The translations under genes were made by a program, and so were the position numbers. The notes below the pieces were generated by a model, which saw nothing but the letters and a program-made list of their open reading frames with translations, was not told the origin of the DNA and made no database searches. Source: JBMZCV01 sp049613665 (GTDB lineage Bacteria > Bacteroidota > Bacteroidia > Chitinophagales > UBA2359). Taken from it: DNA of 14,929 bases. Shown here one piece after another: positions 6,570-13,863 of the stretch (its first letter is position 1; each line of letters opens with the position of its first letter). The DNA is taken from assembly GCA_049613665.1 (NCBI GenBank), contig JBMZCV010000135.1, positions 1 through 14,929 of the forward strand, written 5' to 3'.

Positions 6570-9500
6570 CTAAAAAACATTTGTACAAATAGCTCTCATT
6601 TCTTTTGCCAAAGCCATATATGCCTCTGCTTTATTTTCTTTCCATTGTTTCAAAGGCAAAAGCTGGCTATTCTTTTGTGGCAATGGCTGATAATTTCCCA
6701 AATCTAAAGCTGCTGCATCTTCATTTTTTCCTTCAAAAATGGCTTTCGGCAAGACTTTCCAATTTTCCAAATCACAATAATTTAGTACAAAAGGTATAAT
6801 TTTTCCTTTGTTACTTACCACTTTTTCAATAGCTTTCGGCATCACATTTTCGTAAACATGAGTAGAAGCAATAAAAGATTGACTAACCAACAAAATGACA
6901 ATATCGGCTGCTGCCAAATGTTCAGCTATTTTATCATTCCAATTTTCGTGTGCTTTTACCAAACCTTCATGCCAAATTTCTATCAACTTTTCTCGCTCCA
7001 AATTCACTAAAAAACGTTCTAATTCATTTTTTTGTGTCGTGTCTTCTGGTGAATATGCCAAAAATACTTTTTTAATTTTTGGTGCATTTTCAGAACGAAA
7101 AGCATTAAAATTATATTTTTCCAAGTGCTTTAAGTCTTTATTTTTTCGCCCAAAAGCACGCACAAGCGTAATCGGCAAATCTGTTTTGTCAGTACTTTTT
7201 TTATCCTCTTTCTTTTCTATTATCAATTCTTGCCGATGATGTACATAGTAGATATTATCTAGCGAAATGTGCAAATCATGTGGAATAAATTCATCTAACT
7301 CTGCCTTATTCCAAATAGCTGACCAATCTTTTTTGTCTTTTACCAAACCATGTTTATCTACATAATCCCATCTTTTAAAACCAAAAGGAAGGTGTGTTTC
7401 ATTCCAATAAGCCGCTAAAATAGCTGTAAACAAATAGTTCGCTATCTCATTTTCATACTTTTTTTGTTTTTTCAACACCACATATTGCACCGTAATCAGT
7501 AGCTCTTCCAAATCAAGCCGAACACGCACTTTCGCCATTTTTGTTTTGTAGGTATCTGCCAAAGTAAAAATGAGTTCGTAGCGATAAAAATATTTTTTGT
7601 TCGGATTTTGTCCAAATCGACAAATCAAACGACTCATCAAACCATGTGGCACATAGTCTGAAAAACGCAAATAAAATGCCTGTTTCATGCCTAAAGTCGC
7701 CATCACATAAAGTGGGTCTTCGCTTTCGACAGCTTCGAGATATTGCGGAACGATGTATTCACTTTTGTCTGCCTCCTCATTCTTGAAAATCACTTCTTTT
7801 TTGAGCATCAACTTTTTGAAAGCTGGGCTTATATTTTCCAACTTATCGAGCTCGTCTAGCGGTACTTTTCCTTTGTATTGCAAAATGCTTTTTCTTGATA
7901 GCACTTGATATATTTTTTCAGCTACTTTCGCAGGATTTATCCAAACATAACTTTGCAATGCAATGTCATCTGTATTTTCTTTTTCTACTTCCGCAAAATA
8001 CAAAATCAAACCACGATAATGTAAAACTAGCAAGACTGTTTCGCTCCAATGACCAAAGGTTTCGATAAATTTTTCTTTATCAAATTCATTCTCTTTCTCT
8101 TGTGTCGAATCAATATAAGCAATGATTTTATCTACTAAACCTCTATCTTCATCATTGAAATACTGCTTTTGTTTGTCTTGTAACTTCCTAATCTCCATTT
8201 GCAACAAAGCTTTCAACAAATTGAAACGTGCTTCGCCCAAACTGCTTTCGTCTTTCAGATTGACCTGCAGTTGATGCGAAATTTTCACGTTTTCATCTAT
8301 CTTGCTAGGCAAATAAAGAGGTTCTTTTTCGGCAGTAGAAAAAATGTTTTGCACCGACATCAATTGTATATTATCATCTTTCTTTTTGTATTTGTGAATG
8401 ATAGCTCGCTGCACAAAATAGGCGATATGTCCTAGCCAATAGTTTGGTTTAAAGCAATAATATTGCTCTGAAAGGCCTAAACTTTTGCCCCCTCTACTCT
8501 CCTTTCTTTTATAACAAATTTTTCCATCTTCATATTTATAGTTTTCCCAAAGCACAACATACTGTGTCTGAAAGGTAAAAAATAGTTGATAAACGGCATG
8601 ATAATAATCTTGGCCGCCAAAATCGTAAATAAAAGCTTTTTGTTTTTCATTATACTGCCATTTCCGAATTTTTAAACCATGTGCAGAGTCATTTTCACCT
8701 ACAAATTGCTTTTCATCTGCTATGAGTTTTTTGGCTAAAGTTGTTTTTCCTACTTCGCTATTTCCTAGTAAAATAATTTTGATTGGTAATTTTTTAAAAC
8801 TGCGTTTATCGTTACTGCTTAATTCATCATTTAAGTATTTTAAGATAATTTCTTTATGATTCCGTCCAACAATAATTCTGTGTTTATTTAAATATGTCTC
8901 TTCTGTAAAAGGGTTTTCAGAAATAAAAAGCTCTTTAACAGTAATCACTAATTTTTTAAAAGCAGCTTTGTTTTTAATTTTTTCAATTCCAGCATTCCGC
9001 AAAAAAAGTGTTTCTAATTGTTGTAACTCGTTTAAATTTTCTATTTTAAAGATTTGGTTATAGCTTAAATTAAGTTCCTTCAATCGCTTTGATTCTTCTA
9101 AATTCTCTATTTTTGAAATTTTAGTTTTAAATAAGTCAAGCCTTCGCAATTGTTCTAATTCTTCTAAATTTTCTATCTTTTGAATATGATTTATTCCTAA
9201 ATTAAGCGTTTGTAATTGCTTTAATTCTTCTAAATTTTCTATCTTTTGAATATGATTTTGAGCCAATCCAAGTATTTTCAATTGTTTCAACTTCCCTAAA
9301 TTTTCTATTTTTACAATTTTATTTCTACCTAATTCAAGGTTTTTCAGTTGTTGTAGTATATTTAAACTTTCTATTTTTTGAATCTGATTTTCAAATAAAT
9401 CAAGTTTTTCTAATCGCTTTAATTTTTCTAAATTTTCTATTCTCGTAATAAGATTATTATTCAAGCTTAAATTTTTTAAATAAAGTAAACAATCTAAATT

Positions 9501-9788
9501 CTCTATTCTTGAGATTTGATTTCCAGATAAATCTAAAGCAATTAAGTTTATGAGTTTTTTGATTTGAATAGGAATACAATTTAGTCGATTTTTATATTTA
9601 TCAAAAACACTTCGTAATATAAATTCTTCTTCTTTCCAAATACGGTATGCTCCCAACATCAAAACTTTTAACCAAGTCATTTCAAAAATTTCTTCTGGCC
9701 ATTTTTGTAAACCACAATCATGCAAATTTAAAATACCTGTCTTTTCACGCATTTCTATTTCTATTATTTCTTTCGCATTCCTTGACAT
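6570..9788 (-). CDS. LRR-Roc-COR-TIR protein (bacterial Roco protein)
   Basis: This 1072-residue, four-part protein is probably cytoplasmic. (1) Leucine-rich repeats of the SDS22 type lie at about 69-290. Eight consecutive repeats of exactly 22 residues (95-270) each start IENL or a variant and contain LxxLxLxxNxI. (2) The Roc GTPase domain (about 335-535) has P-loop GNSEVGKTT (342-350) and switch II DFGGQ (389-393). The G4 NKxD is degenerate: VQNIFS at 479-484. (3) The COR domain (about 570-850) includes FGHWSETVLLVLHYRGLILY. (4) The C-terminal TIR domain (about 905-1065) starts KKVFLAYSPED and includes IEIWHEG and DIVILLVSQSFIASTH. Roc-COR units are GTP-regulated dimerisation switches, and bacterial TIRs are often NAD-cleaving effectors in phage defence. 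This protein could therefore sense a ligand through its LRRs and signal through TIR. The position aligned with the TIR catalytic Glu is Val982. It is monocistronic, with its own promoter at 9829-9860. Confidence 0.92.
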   Translation of the reverse strand: MSRNAKEIIEIEMREKTGILNLHDCGLQKWPEEIFEMTWLKVLMLGAYRIWKEEEFILRSVFDKYKNRLNCIPIQIKKLINLIALDLSGNQISRIENLDCLLYLKNLSLNNNLITRIENLEKLKRLEKLDLFENQIQKIESLNILQQLKNLELGRNKIVKIENLGKLKQLKILGLAQNHIQKIENLEELKQLQTLNLGINHIQKIENLEELEQLRRLDLFKTKISKIENLEESKRLKELNLSYNQIFKIENLNELQQLETLFLRNAGIEKIKNKAAFKKLVITVKELFISENPFTEETYLNKHRIIVGRNHKEIILKYLNDELSSNDKRSFKKLPIKIILLGNSEVGKTTLAKKLIADEKQFVGENDSAHGLKIRKWQYNEKQKAFIYDFGGQDYYHAVYQLFFTFQTQYVVLWENYKYEDGKICYKRKESRGGKSLGLSEQYYCFKPNYWLGHIAYFVQRAIIHKYKKKDDNIQLMSVQNIFSTAEKEPLYLPSKIDENVKISHQLQVNLKDESSLGEARFNLLKALLQMEIRKLQDKQKQYFNDEDRGLVDKIIAYIDSTQEKENEFDKEKFIETFGHWSETVLLVLHYRGLILYFAEVEKENTDDIALQSYVWINPAKVAEKIYQVLSRKSILQYKGKVPLDELDKLENISPAFKKLMLKKEVIFKNEEADKSEYIVPQYLEAVESEDPLYVMATLGMKQAFYLRFSDYVPHGLMSRLICRFGQNPNKKYFYRYELIFTLADTYKTKMAKVRVRLDLEELLITVQYVVLKKQKKYENEIANYLFTAILAAYWNETHLPFGFKRWDYVDKHGLVKDKKDWSAIWNKAELDEFIPHDLHISLDNIYYVHHRQELIIEKKEDKKSTDKTDLPITLVRAFGRKNKDLKHLEKYNFNAFRSENAPKIKKVFLAYSPEDTTQKNELERFLVNLEREKLIEIWHEGLVKAHENWNDKIAEHLAAADIVILLVSQSFIASTHVYENVMPKAIEKVVSNKGKIIPFVLNYCDLENWKVLPKAIFEGKNEDAAALDLGNYQPLPQKNSQLLPLKQWKENKAEAYMALAKEMRAICTNVF
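8979..9506 (-). repeat. Tandem 66-bp coding repeats (LRR array)
   Basis: Eight in-frame 66-bp units encode the 22-residue LRRs (residues 95-270). Neighbouring units are very similar at DNA level. A 37-bp stretch at 9156-9192 is repeated exactly at 9222-9258, 66 bp away. Such identity suggests recent duplication or gene conversion, and the array could expand or contract without a frameshift. Confidence 0.9.
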
Positions 9789-9828
9789 TTTTTCATTCTT
9801 TTTGATGGTTAAAAAATAAAATCTTGCT

Positions 9829-9860
9829 CAAAAATAAGAAAAAATAACACTTTCATCAAA
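9829..9860 (-). promoter_or_regulatory. Promoter of the LRR-Roc-COR-TIR gene
   Basis: On the minus strand TTTG (9857-9860) is followed after 20 nt by TATTTTTG (9829-9836). This matches the Bacteroidota -33/-7 consensus (TTTG, ~19 nt, TAnnTTTG). Transcription would begin around 9822-9824, giving a ~35-nt leader before the ATG at 9788. Confidence 0.65.
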
Positions 9861-9901
9861 TATTTCCTCCAAAAAAAACTTCCCTTGTTATTTTCTTTTT
9901 T

Positions 9902-9932
9902 TTTGCAAGCCAACACAATAGTTTTATCTTTG
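9902..9932 (+). promoter_or_regulatory. Promoter of the LON-domain gene
   Basis: TTTG (9902-9905), a 19-nt spacer, then TATCTTTG (9925-9932) is a perfect match to the Bacteroidota -33/-7 consensus. The start of transcription would be near 9939. That is downstream of the first in-frame ATG (9885), so it supports the ATG at 9981 as the real start. Confidence 0.75.
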
Positions 9933-9980
9933 CGTTTCTTTATCAGCAATCACATTAAAACAAAAAGATACACAAAGACA

Positions 9981-10607
9981 ATGCACACAGAAATACTGCC
10001 GCTTTTTCCGCTCAAACTCGTTGTTTTTCCGAATGAAAAGGTAAATATGCACATTTTTGAAGAGCGTTACAAACAGCTCGTCAATGAATGTATAGAAAAA
10101 AACAAAACCTTTGGCATTCCTGCTTTTATCAATAATAAGGTGTCGGCTTATGGTACGGAAGTGCGTGTTGTGGCGATTTCGAAACGCTACGACAATGGCA
10201 AAATGGACGTGAGTGTGCGTGGCGAGCGAGTATTTGTGTTGCAAGATTTTTGGCAGCAGCAAGAAAACAAATTATATCCAGCAGGAAAGGTGCGGTTTGT
10301 CGAACTGATAGAAGATAGCGACAAACGGCTAGAACATTTGATTGCCGATAAGTTGTTGGCTTTATATGAAGTCTTGGGCGTGAAAAGGCCTGTCAAAGAT
10401 GTGCATAGTTTTGTGATTGGCCATTATTTGGGCATGAGCCAAAAGAAAGAATTGCATTTGCTGAAATTGCAGCGAGAAAGCGATAGACAGGAATTTATTT
10501 TAGACCATTTGACCAAAATGTTGCCTATTATTACGGAAGTGGAAAACATGAAGAAAAAAATTAAACTCAATGGCTATTTCAAGCACTTTGATAAGCTGAA
10601 TTTTTAG
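9981..10607 (+). CDS. Stand-alone LON substrate-binding-domain protein
   Basis: This 208-residue protein is made only of the N-terminal LON substrate-binding domain (PF02190). It opens with the family hallmark LPLFPLKLVVFPNEKVNMHI (residues 6-25), continues FEERYKQLVNEC, and shows SVRGERVFVL in the middle. The C-terminal half is helical, ending in EFILDHLTKMLPIITEVENM. There is no AAA+ ATPase and no Ser-Lys protease domain, so it is not Lon protease itself. Such short LON-domain proteins are common in bacteria and their role is unclear; substrate or peptide binding is the usual suggestion. The frame is open from an ATG at 9885. The 32 extra residues would be unlike the family, and the promoter at 9902-9932 lies inside them, so I place the start at 9981. 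It diverges from the Roco gene and converges with ychF across the palindrome at 10631-10693. Confidence 0.88.
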   Translation: MHTEILPLFPLKLVVFPNEKVNMHIFEERYKQLVNECIEKNKTFGIPAFINNKVSAYGTEVRVVAISKRYDNGKMDVSVRGERVFVLQDFWQQQENKLYPAGKVRFVELIEDSDKRLEHLIADKLLALYEVLGVKRPVKDVHSFVIGHYLGMSQKKELHLLKLQRESDRQEFILDHLTKMLPIITEVENMKKKIKLNGYFKHFDKLNF

Positions 10608-10630
10608 TTTAAAATTAACCGTTTGGGTTC

Positions 10631-10693
10631 AAAACAAAAAAGCTTAGACATACTATTTCTTTAAGAAATAGTATGTCTAAGCTTTTTTGTTTT
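10631..10693. terminator. Bidirectional terminator, perfect 31-bp palindrome
   Basis: Arms 10631-10661 and 10663-10693 are perfect inverted repeats. The outer part is A-rich on the left and T-rich on the right, so it can terminate both the LON-domain gene (+) and ychF (-). The inner 18 bases of each arm (TTAGACATACTATTTCTT) are identical to those of the palindrome at 599-645. Confidence 0.85.
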
Positions 10694-10704
10694 GATTTTT
10701 TCTT

Positions 10705-11802
10705 TTACACATTAAATCTAAAGTGCATTACATCGCCATCAGCTACGACATATTCTTTGCCTTCTACACGCAATTTGCCTGCTACTTTTACGGCTGCTTC
10801 CGAACCATATTGCACATAGTCGTTGTAGGCAATGACTTCGGCACGAATAAAACCTTTTTCAAAATCGGTGTGAATAACGCCAGCCGCTTGCGGTGCTTTC
10901 ATGCCTACATTTATCGTCCACGCACGCACTTCTTTTACGCCTGCCGTGAAATAAGTAATCAGATTTAGAAGGCGATAGCAAGAGTGTATTAGTTTTGTGA
11001 TACCTGCTTCATTTAAGCCCATATCTTCCAAAAATTCTTGTCGCTCCTCAAAAGTATCTAGCTGTGCGATGTCGGCTTCGAGAGCGGCACACAAAATCAA
11101 CACCTCTGCATCTTCGTCTTTTACCGCTTCTATCAACGCTCGTGTATGTTCGTTGCCATCTACTACCGCATCTTCATCTACATTGCAGACATACAAAATC
11201 GGTTTTACGGTGAGCAAGTTCAAATCTTTCACAAAAATCTTGTCGTCTTCCTCCACATCTATCGTGCGTGCCGACTTTCCTTCTTCGAGATGTTCTTTAT
11301 ATACCTGCAATATTTTCGTGCCTTTTTTGGCTTCTGCACTATTGCTTTTCAGCATTTTTTGGTATTTCGCTAGTTTTTTCTCTACCGATTCCAAATCTTT
11401 TAACTGCAATTCTATGTCAATGATTTCTTTGTCACGCACAGGATTGACGTTGCCGTTTACATGCACTACATTTTCGTCTTCAAAACAACGCACAACATGA
11501 ACGATAGCATTGACATCTCTGATATTGCCCAAAAATTGATTGCCCAAACCTTCGCCTTTGCTCGCTCCTTCTACCAAGCCTGCTATGTCGACAATCTCAA
11601 CGCTTGTTGGCAATACTTTTTGTGGATTGACGAGTTTTTCTAGTTGTACCAAACGCTCATCTGGCACATTTACTACACCAATATTTGGTTCGATAGTCGC
11701 AAATGGATAGTTGGCTGCTAAGGCTTCTGCATTGGATAAACAATTGAATAAGGTAGATTTTCCTACGTTGGGCAAGCCAACAATTCCGCATTTTAAGGCC
11801 AT
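10705..11802 (-). CDS. ychF: Redox-regulated ATPase YchF (OLA1 family)
   Basis: This 365-residue protein has the normal length for YchF, a universally conserved Obg-related P-loop protein that prefers ATP over GTP and associates with ribosomes. N-terminal motifs are GLPNVGKST (9-17), the family signature NYPFATIEPNIG (31-42) and switch II DIAGLVEGASKGEGLGNQFL (72-91). The G4 position reads NVDE (207-210) rather than NKxD, consistent with the ATP specificity known for the family. A helical coiled-coil insertion lies at about 130-175. The C-terminal TGS domain (about 280-365) contains TDFEKGFIRAEVI and ends DGDVMHFRFNV, as in most members. The ATG at 11802 puts the P-loop at the usual position. 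The gene is convergent with the LON-domain gene and divergent from phoH. A TAACTTTG motif about 50 bases upstream is its likely -7 promoter element. Confidence 0.98.
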   Translation of the reverse strand: MALKCGIVGLPNVGKSTLFNCLSNAEALAANYPFATIEPNIGVVNVPDERLVQLEKLVNPQKVLPTSVEIVDIAGLVEGASKGEGLGNQFLGNIRDVNAIVHVVRCFEDENVVHVNGNVNPVRDKEIIDIELQLKDLESVEKKLAKYQKMLKSNSAEAKKGTKILQVYKEHLEEGKSARTIDVEEDDKIFVKDLNLLTVKPILYVCNVDEDAVVDGNEHTRALIEAVKDEDAEVLILCAALEADIAQLDTFEERQEFLEDMGLNEAGITKLIHSCYRLLNLITYFTAGVKEVRAWTINVGMKAPQAAGVIHTDFEKGFIRAEVIAYNDYVQYGSEAAVKVAGKLRVEGKEYVVADGDVMHFRFNV

Positions 11803-11852
11803 AATATATTGCTATGTTATTTTTTGTGTGGTTCGATATTGAAAATAAGACG

Positions 11853-11860
11853 CAAAGTTA
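11853..11860 (-). promoter_or_regulatory. Promoter -7 element of ychF
   Basis: TAACTTTG on the minus strand is a perfect TAnnTTTG, followed by CG, about 50 bases before the ychF ATG. No TTTG is found at the -33 position, so only the -7 part is clear. Confidence 0.5.
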
Positions 11861-12093
11861 CACAATTTTGTAGTATATTTTTTTAGATTTTTATGTTTTT
11901 ATTTTTTGAAAAAAGAAAGTTTATAATTTTATTTTTGGTAGCAAATAAAAAAAAATGGTGTTTTTCTATTTTTTTTTGGCCAAAATGGAACGTTTTTACC
12001 TATTTATTCTCTTATTATAGATATGTTTTCTTAAATTTACGTTTCATAAGAAACAGCTATTCTTGATTTAACAAAAGAAACATTTTTTGATAA

Positions 12094-12180
12094 GGAAAAC
12101 ATGCTATTTTTCAGTAAAATAGGCCATAAAAAACGTAAATATTGGCCATCTTAGGCTAAAAAAATAGTATGTTTAAACTT
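12094..12180 (+). repeat. Long inverted-repeat intergenic element, copy C
   Basis: Arms AAACATGCTATTTTT (12097-12111) and AAAAATAGTATGTTT (12160-12174) pair with one G-T wobble. Inner GGCCAT (12122-12127) and TTGGCC (12143-12148) form a second nested stem. TTTTCAG after the first arm and CTAAAAA before the second are shared with copies A and B read on their minus strands. It lies inverted relative to A and B but points the same way relative to its downstream gene, phoH. Confidence 0.8.
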
Positions 12181-12192
12181 TTGACGTAAAAA

Positions 12193-13341
12193 ATGAATAA
12201 ACAAAATTTTGTATTATTTGTTTTATTTCAAAGCAAGAATAACTGTATAAGGAAAATCCTTTCTATATATTTTCACCTAAAAAAACTTTTTTTATTGAAC
12301 GAATTAAATATCAACATTGAAGGCGTGAGCTTGTCCGAATTTTTTGGTGTAAACAATAGCAAATTTGATTTATTGCGACGTGCTTACCCCAAATTGCGTA
12401 TTATTCCTCGTGGTTCAAACATAAAAGTCGTGGGCAATGCTCAAATCATTGACAAGTTTGCAGCCAAAGTAGATGAAATAGTCGATTTTTTGCAAAATCA
12501 TGGACGCATTGCTCCGAAACATATTGAAGAAATAATTGCTGGGCTAGAGCCTACCGAAGTGCCAAATGGTAAAAGTGATGTTATTTTGTATGGGCCAAAT
12601 GGCAATTTGATAAAGGCAAAAACGCCTAATCAAAAGGTAATGGTTAAACAAATAGATGAAAATGATATTTTGTTTGCTATTGGCCCTGCTGGCACAGGAA
12701 AAACTTATACGGCAGTTGCTTTGGCGGTGCGTGCTTTGAAAAATAGGATAGTCAAAAAAATAGTTTTGACACGGCCTGCCGTAGAAGCTGGCGAAAGTCT
12801 GGGCTTTTTGCCTGGAGACCTCAAAGATAAGGTTGATCCATATTTGCGACCTTTGTATGATGCTCTGGACGATATGATTCCGAGAAATAAATTGGCGTTT
12901 TATATGGAAAATCGCACTATCGAAATTGCTCCTTTGGCGTTTATGCGTGGCCGCACGATTGACAATGCTTTTATTATTTTGGACGAGGCTCAGAATGCAA
13001 CGAACTTGCAACTCAAAATGTTTTTGACTCGCTTGGGGCCGTCTGCAAAGTGTATTATTACGGGCGATTTGACGCAGATAGATTTGCCACGAAACCAACG
13101 TTCTGGTTTGTCTCGCTGTCTTCATATTTTGGAAGATGTGAGAGGCATCGGCATGACTTTTTTGACGAATGAAGATGTGATTCGACATCGCTTGGTCAAA
13201 CGAATCATTGAAGCTTATCATAAAGATGATTTGGAACAGGAAGAGCTAGAAAAAGAGGAAGCCAAACAGAGAAAAGAACAACGTGAAAAGGAAAAACAGG
13301 AGCGAATGGAACGAAAAGAAAAGGCTAATACAGATTCGTAA
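12193..13341 (+). CDS. phoH: PhoH-family ATPase
   Basis: This cytoplasmic PhoH-like P-loop ATPase, a family linked to RNA metabolism and stress, has 382 residues from the ATG at 12193. Numbering from that ATG, Walker A is GPAGTGKT (164-171). The PhoH signature follows as VLTRPAVEAGESLGFLPGDL (191-210) and DPYLRPLYDAL (215-225). Walker B is FIILDEAQNAT (260-270), and the sensor-like stretch is ITGDLTQIDLP (289-299). An N-terminal KH-like part (about 38-105) precedes them. The last ~40 residues are a highly charged Glu/Lys/Arg tail. The first 34 residues look non-conserved and are encoded by AT-rich DNA directly abutting repeat copy C. Family members typically begin like MNELNI, which matches a TTG codon at 12295, so the true start may be there (348 residues). 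The gene diverges from ychF and ends in its own terminator at 13363-13407. Confidence 0.93.
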   Translation: MNKQNFVLFVLFQSKNNCIRKILSIYFHLKKLFLLNELNINIEGVSLSEFFGVNNSKFDLLRRAYPKLRIIPRGSNIKVVGNAQIIDKFAAKVDEIVDFLQNHGRIAPKHIEEIIAGLEPTEVPNGKSDVILYGPNGNLIKAKTPNQKVMVKQIDENDILFAIGPAGTGKTYTAVALAVRALKNRIVKKIVLTRPAVEAGESLGFLPGDLKDKVDPYLRPLYDALDDMIPRNKLAFYMENRTIEIAPLAFMRGRTIDNAFIILDEAQNATNLQLKMFLTRLGPSAKCIITGDLTQIDLPRNQRSGLSRCLHILEDVRGIGMTFLTNEDVIRHRLVKRIIEAYHKDDLEQEELEKEEAKQRKEQREKEKQERMERKEKANTDS

Positions 13342-13362
13342 ATCGTTTTTCAATTTTGTAAC

Positions 13363-13407
13363 AAAAAAGCATTACGACACTTTCAGGGTGTTGTAATGCT
13401 TTTTTTT
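13363..13407 (+). terminator. Rho-independent terminator of phoH
   Basis: Stem GCATTACGACAC (13369-13380) / GTGTTGTAATGC (13388-13399) has one G-T wobble and a 7-nt loop, followed by eight T's (13400-13407). An A run precedes the stem. It lies about 25 bases after the phoH stop codon. Confidence 0.9.
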
Positions 13408-13459
13408 GTTGTTGATTTCAAATGAAAAGCGATAGGCATGAAGCTAAACGACATTTTAT

Positions 13460-13642
13460 CTGTCTTTCCGCACATTGATTTTGTTTTTTGATATTTCGCT
13501 GAAATATACCGAAAAGTGCTTATAAAAAGCACCGCTATTGAGCAAAATCACGAAAAAAGCTCAGTAGCGGTAGGTTTTATACCTACCAAAATCAGATTTT
13601 GGCCTAAGTATCTATTTTTTAAAACGAAGTGCGAAAAGACAG
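13460..13642. repeat. Multi-hairpin element bounded by 14-bp inverted repeats
   Basis: The ends CTGTCTTTCCGCAC (13460-13473) and GTGCGAAAAGACAG (13629-13642) pair at 13 of 14 positions. Inside are five consecutive hairpins: ATATTTC/GAAATAT (13491-13507), GTGCTT/AAGCAC (13516-13532), ACCGCTATTGAGC/GCTCAGTAGCGGT (13531-13571, one mismatch), GGTAGGT/ACCTACC (13569-13587) and CCAAAATC/GATTTTGG (13586-13602). Neighbouring stems overlap by two or three bases. It could be a MITE-like element, a structured RNA or a folded single-strand DNA target. No coding capacity is seen. Confidence 0.8.
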
Positions 13643-13702
13643 TTTTATCGTCTTTGGCATGGAATTAGATTGCTTCGCAGGCTCGCAAGGGCAAAAAAAC
13701 GT

Positions 13703-13730
13703 AACAGGTTGCATCTATAATAACTTCTTG
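13703..13730 (+). repeat. Direct repeat, copy 1 (second copy at coaE 3' end)
   Basis: These 28 bases, starting AACAGGTTGC, match 13864-13891 (starting AACAGATTGC) at 24 of 28 positions, all four differences being transitions. The second copy spans the coaE stop codon. This one is also framed by GTAACA and TGTTAC (13701-13734). Confidence 0.7.
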
Positions 13731-13808
13731 TTACTTTTTTTGATAAAAAAACAAACAAGCCACATTTTTTTGGGGACTACAATTCCAATTTGGGTTATGT
13801 ATGGTTTC

Positions 13809-13828
13809 AGACAAGGTATGCCTTGTCT
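13809..13828. repeat. Short palindrome AGACAAGG / CCTTGTCT
   Basis: Arms AGACAAGG (13809-13816) and CCTTGTCT (13821-13828) surround TATG. It sits between the two direct repeats. A half-match, GCCTTGTCTTTAC, occurs near the right end of the window (about 14895-14907), suggesting a dispersed REP-like sequence. Confidence 0.6.
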
Positions 13829-13863
13829 CTACGATATGTTATTGTTTTTTTTGAGAAAAATAT

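Larger units (their letters stand above)
11803..12192. other. Divergent intergenic region between ychF and phoH
   Basis: This 390-base, strongly AT-rich spacer contains the ychF promoter motif (11853-11860) and long inverted-repeat element copy C (12094-12180). Between them I see only A/T-rich tracts and no reading frame worth naming. A GGCC-containing stretch near 11979 (TTTTTTGGCCAAAA) is a short palindrome of unknown meaning. Confidence 0.5.

Noticed and set aside
8979..9506. Regular 66-bp repeats considered as a CRISPR array
   Set aside because: Repeat and 'spacer' are both in one reading frame and encode canonical LRR units; there are no distinct spacers or cas genes.
9981..10607. LON-domain gene considered as Lon protease
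   Set aside because: Only the N-terminal substrate-binding domain is present; no ATPase or catalytic Ser-Lys region follows before the terminator.
10997..11500. 167-codon frame antisense to ychF
   Set aside because: It is a shadow of the ychF reading frame, Ser/Thr-rich low-complexity, while ychF has all its family motifs.
12544..13221. 225-codon frame antisense to phoH
   Set aside because: It lies entirely opposite the conserved PhoH ATPase domain and has no features of its own.
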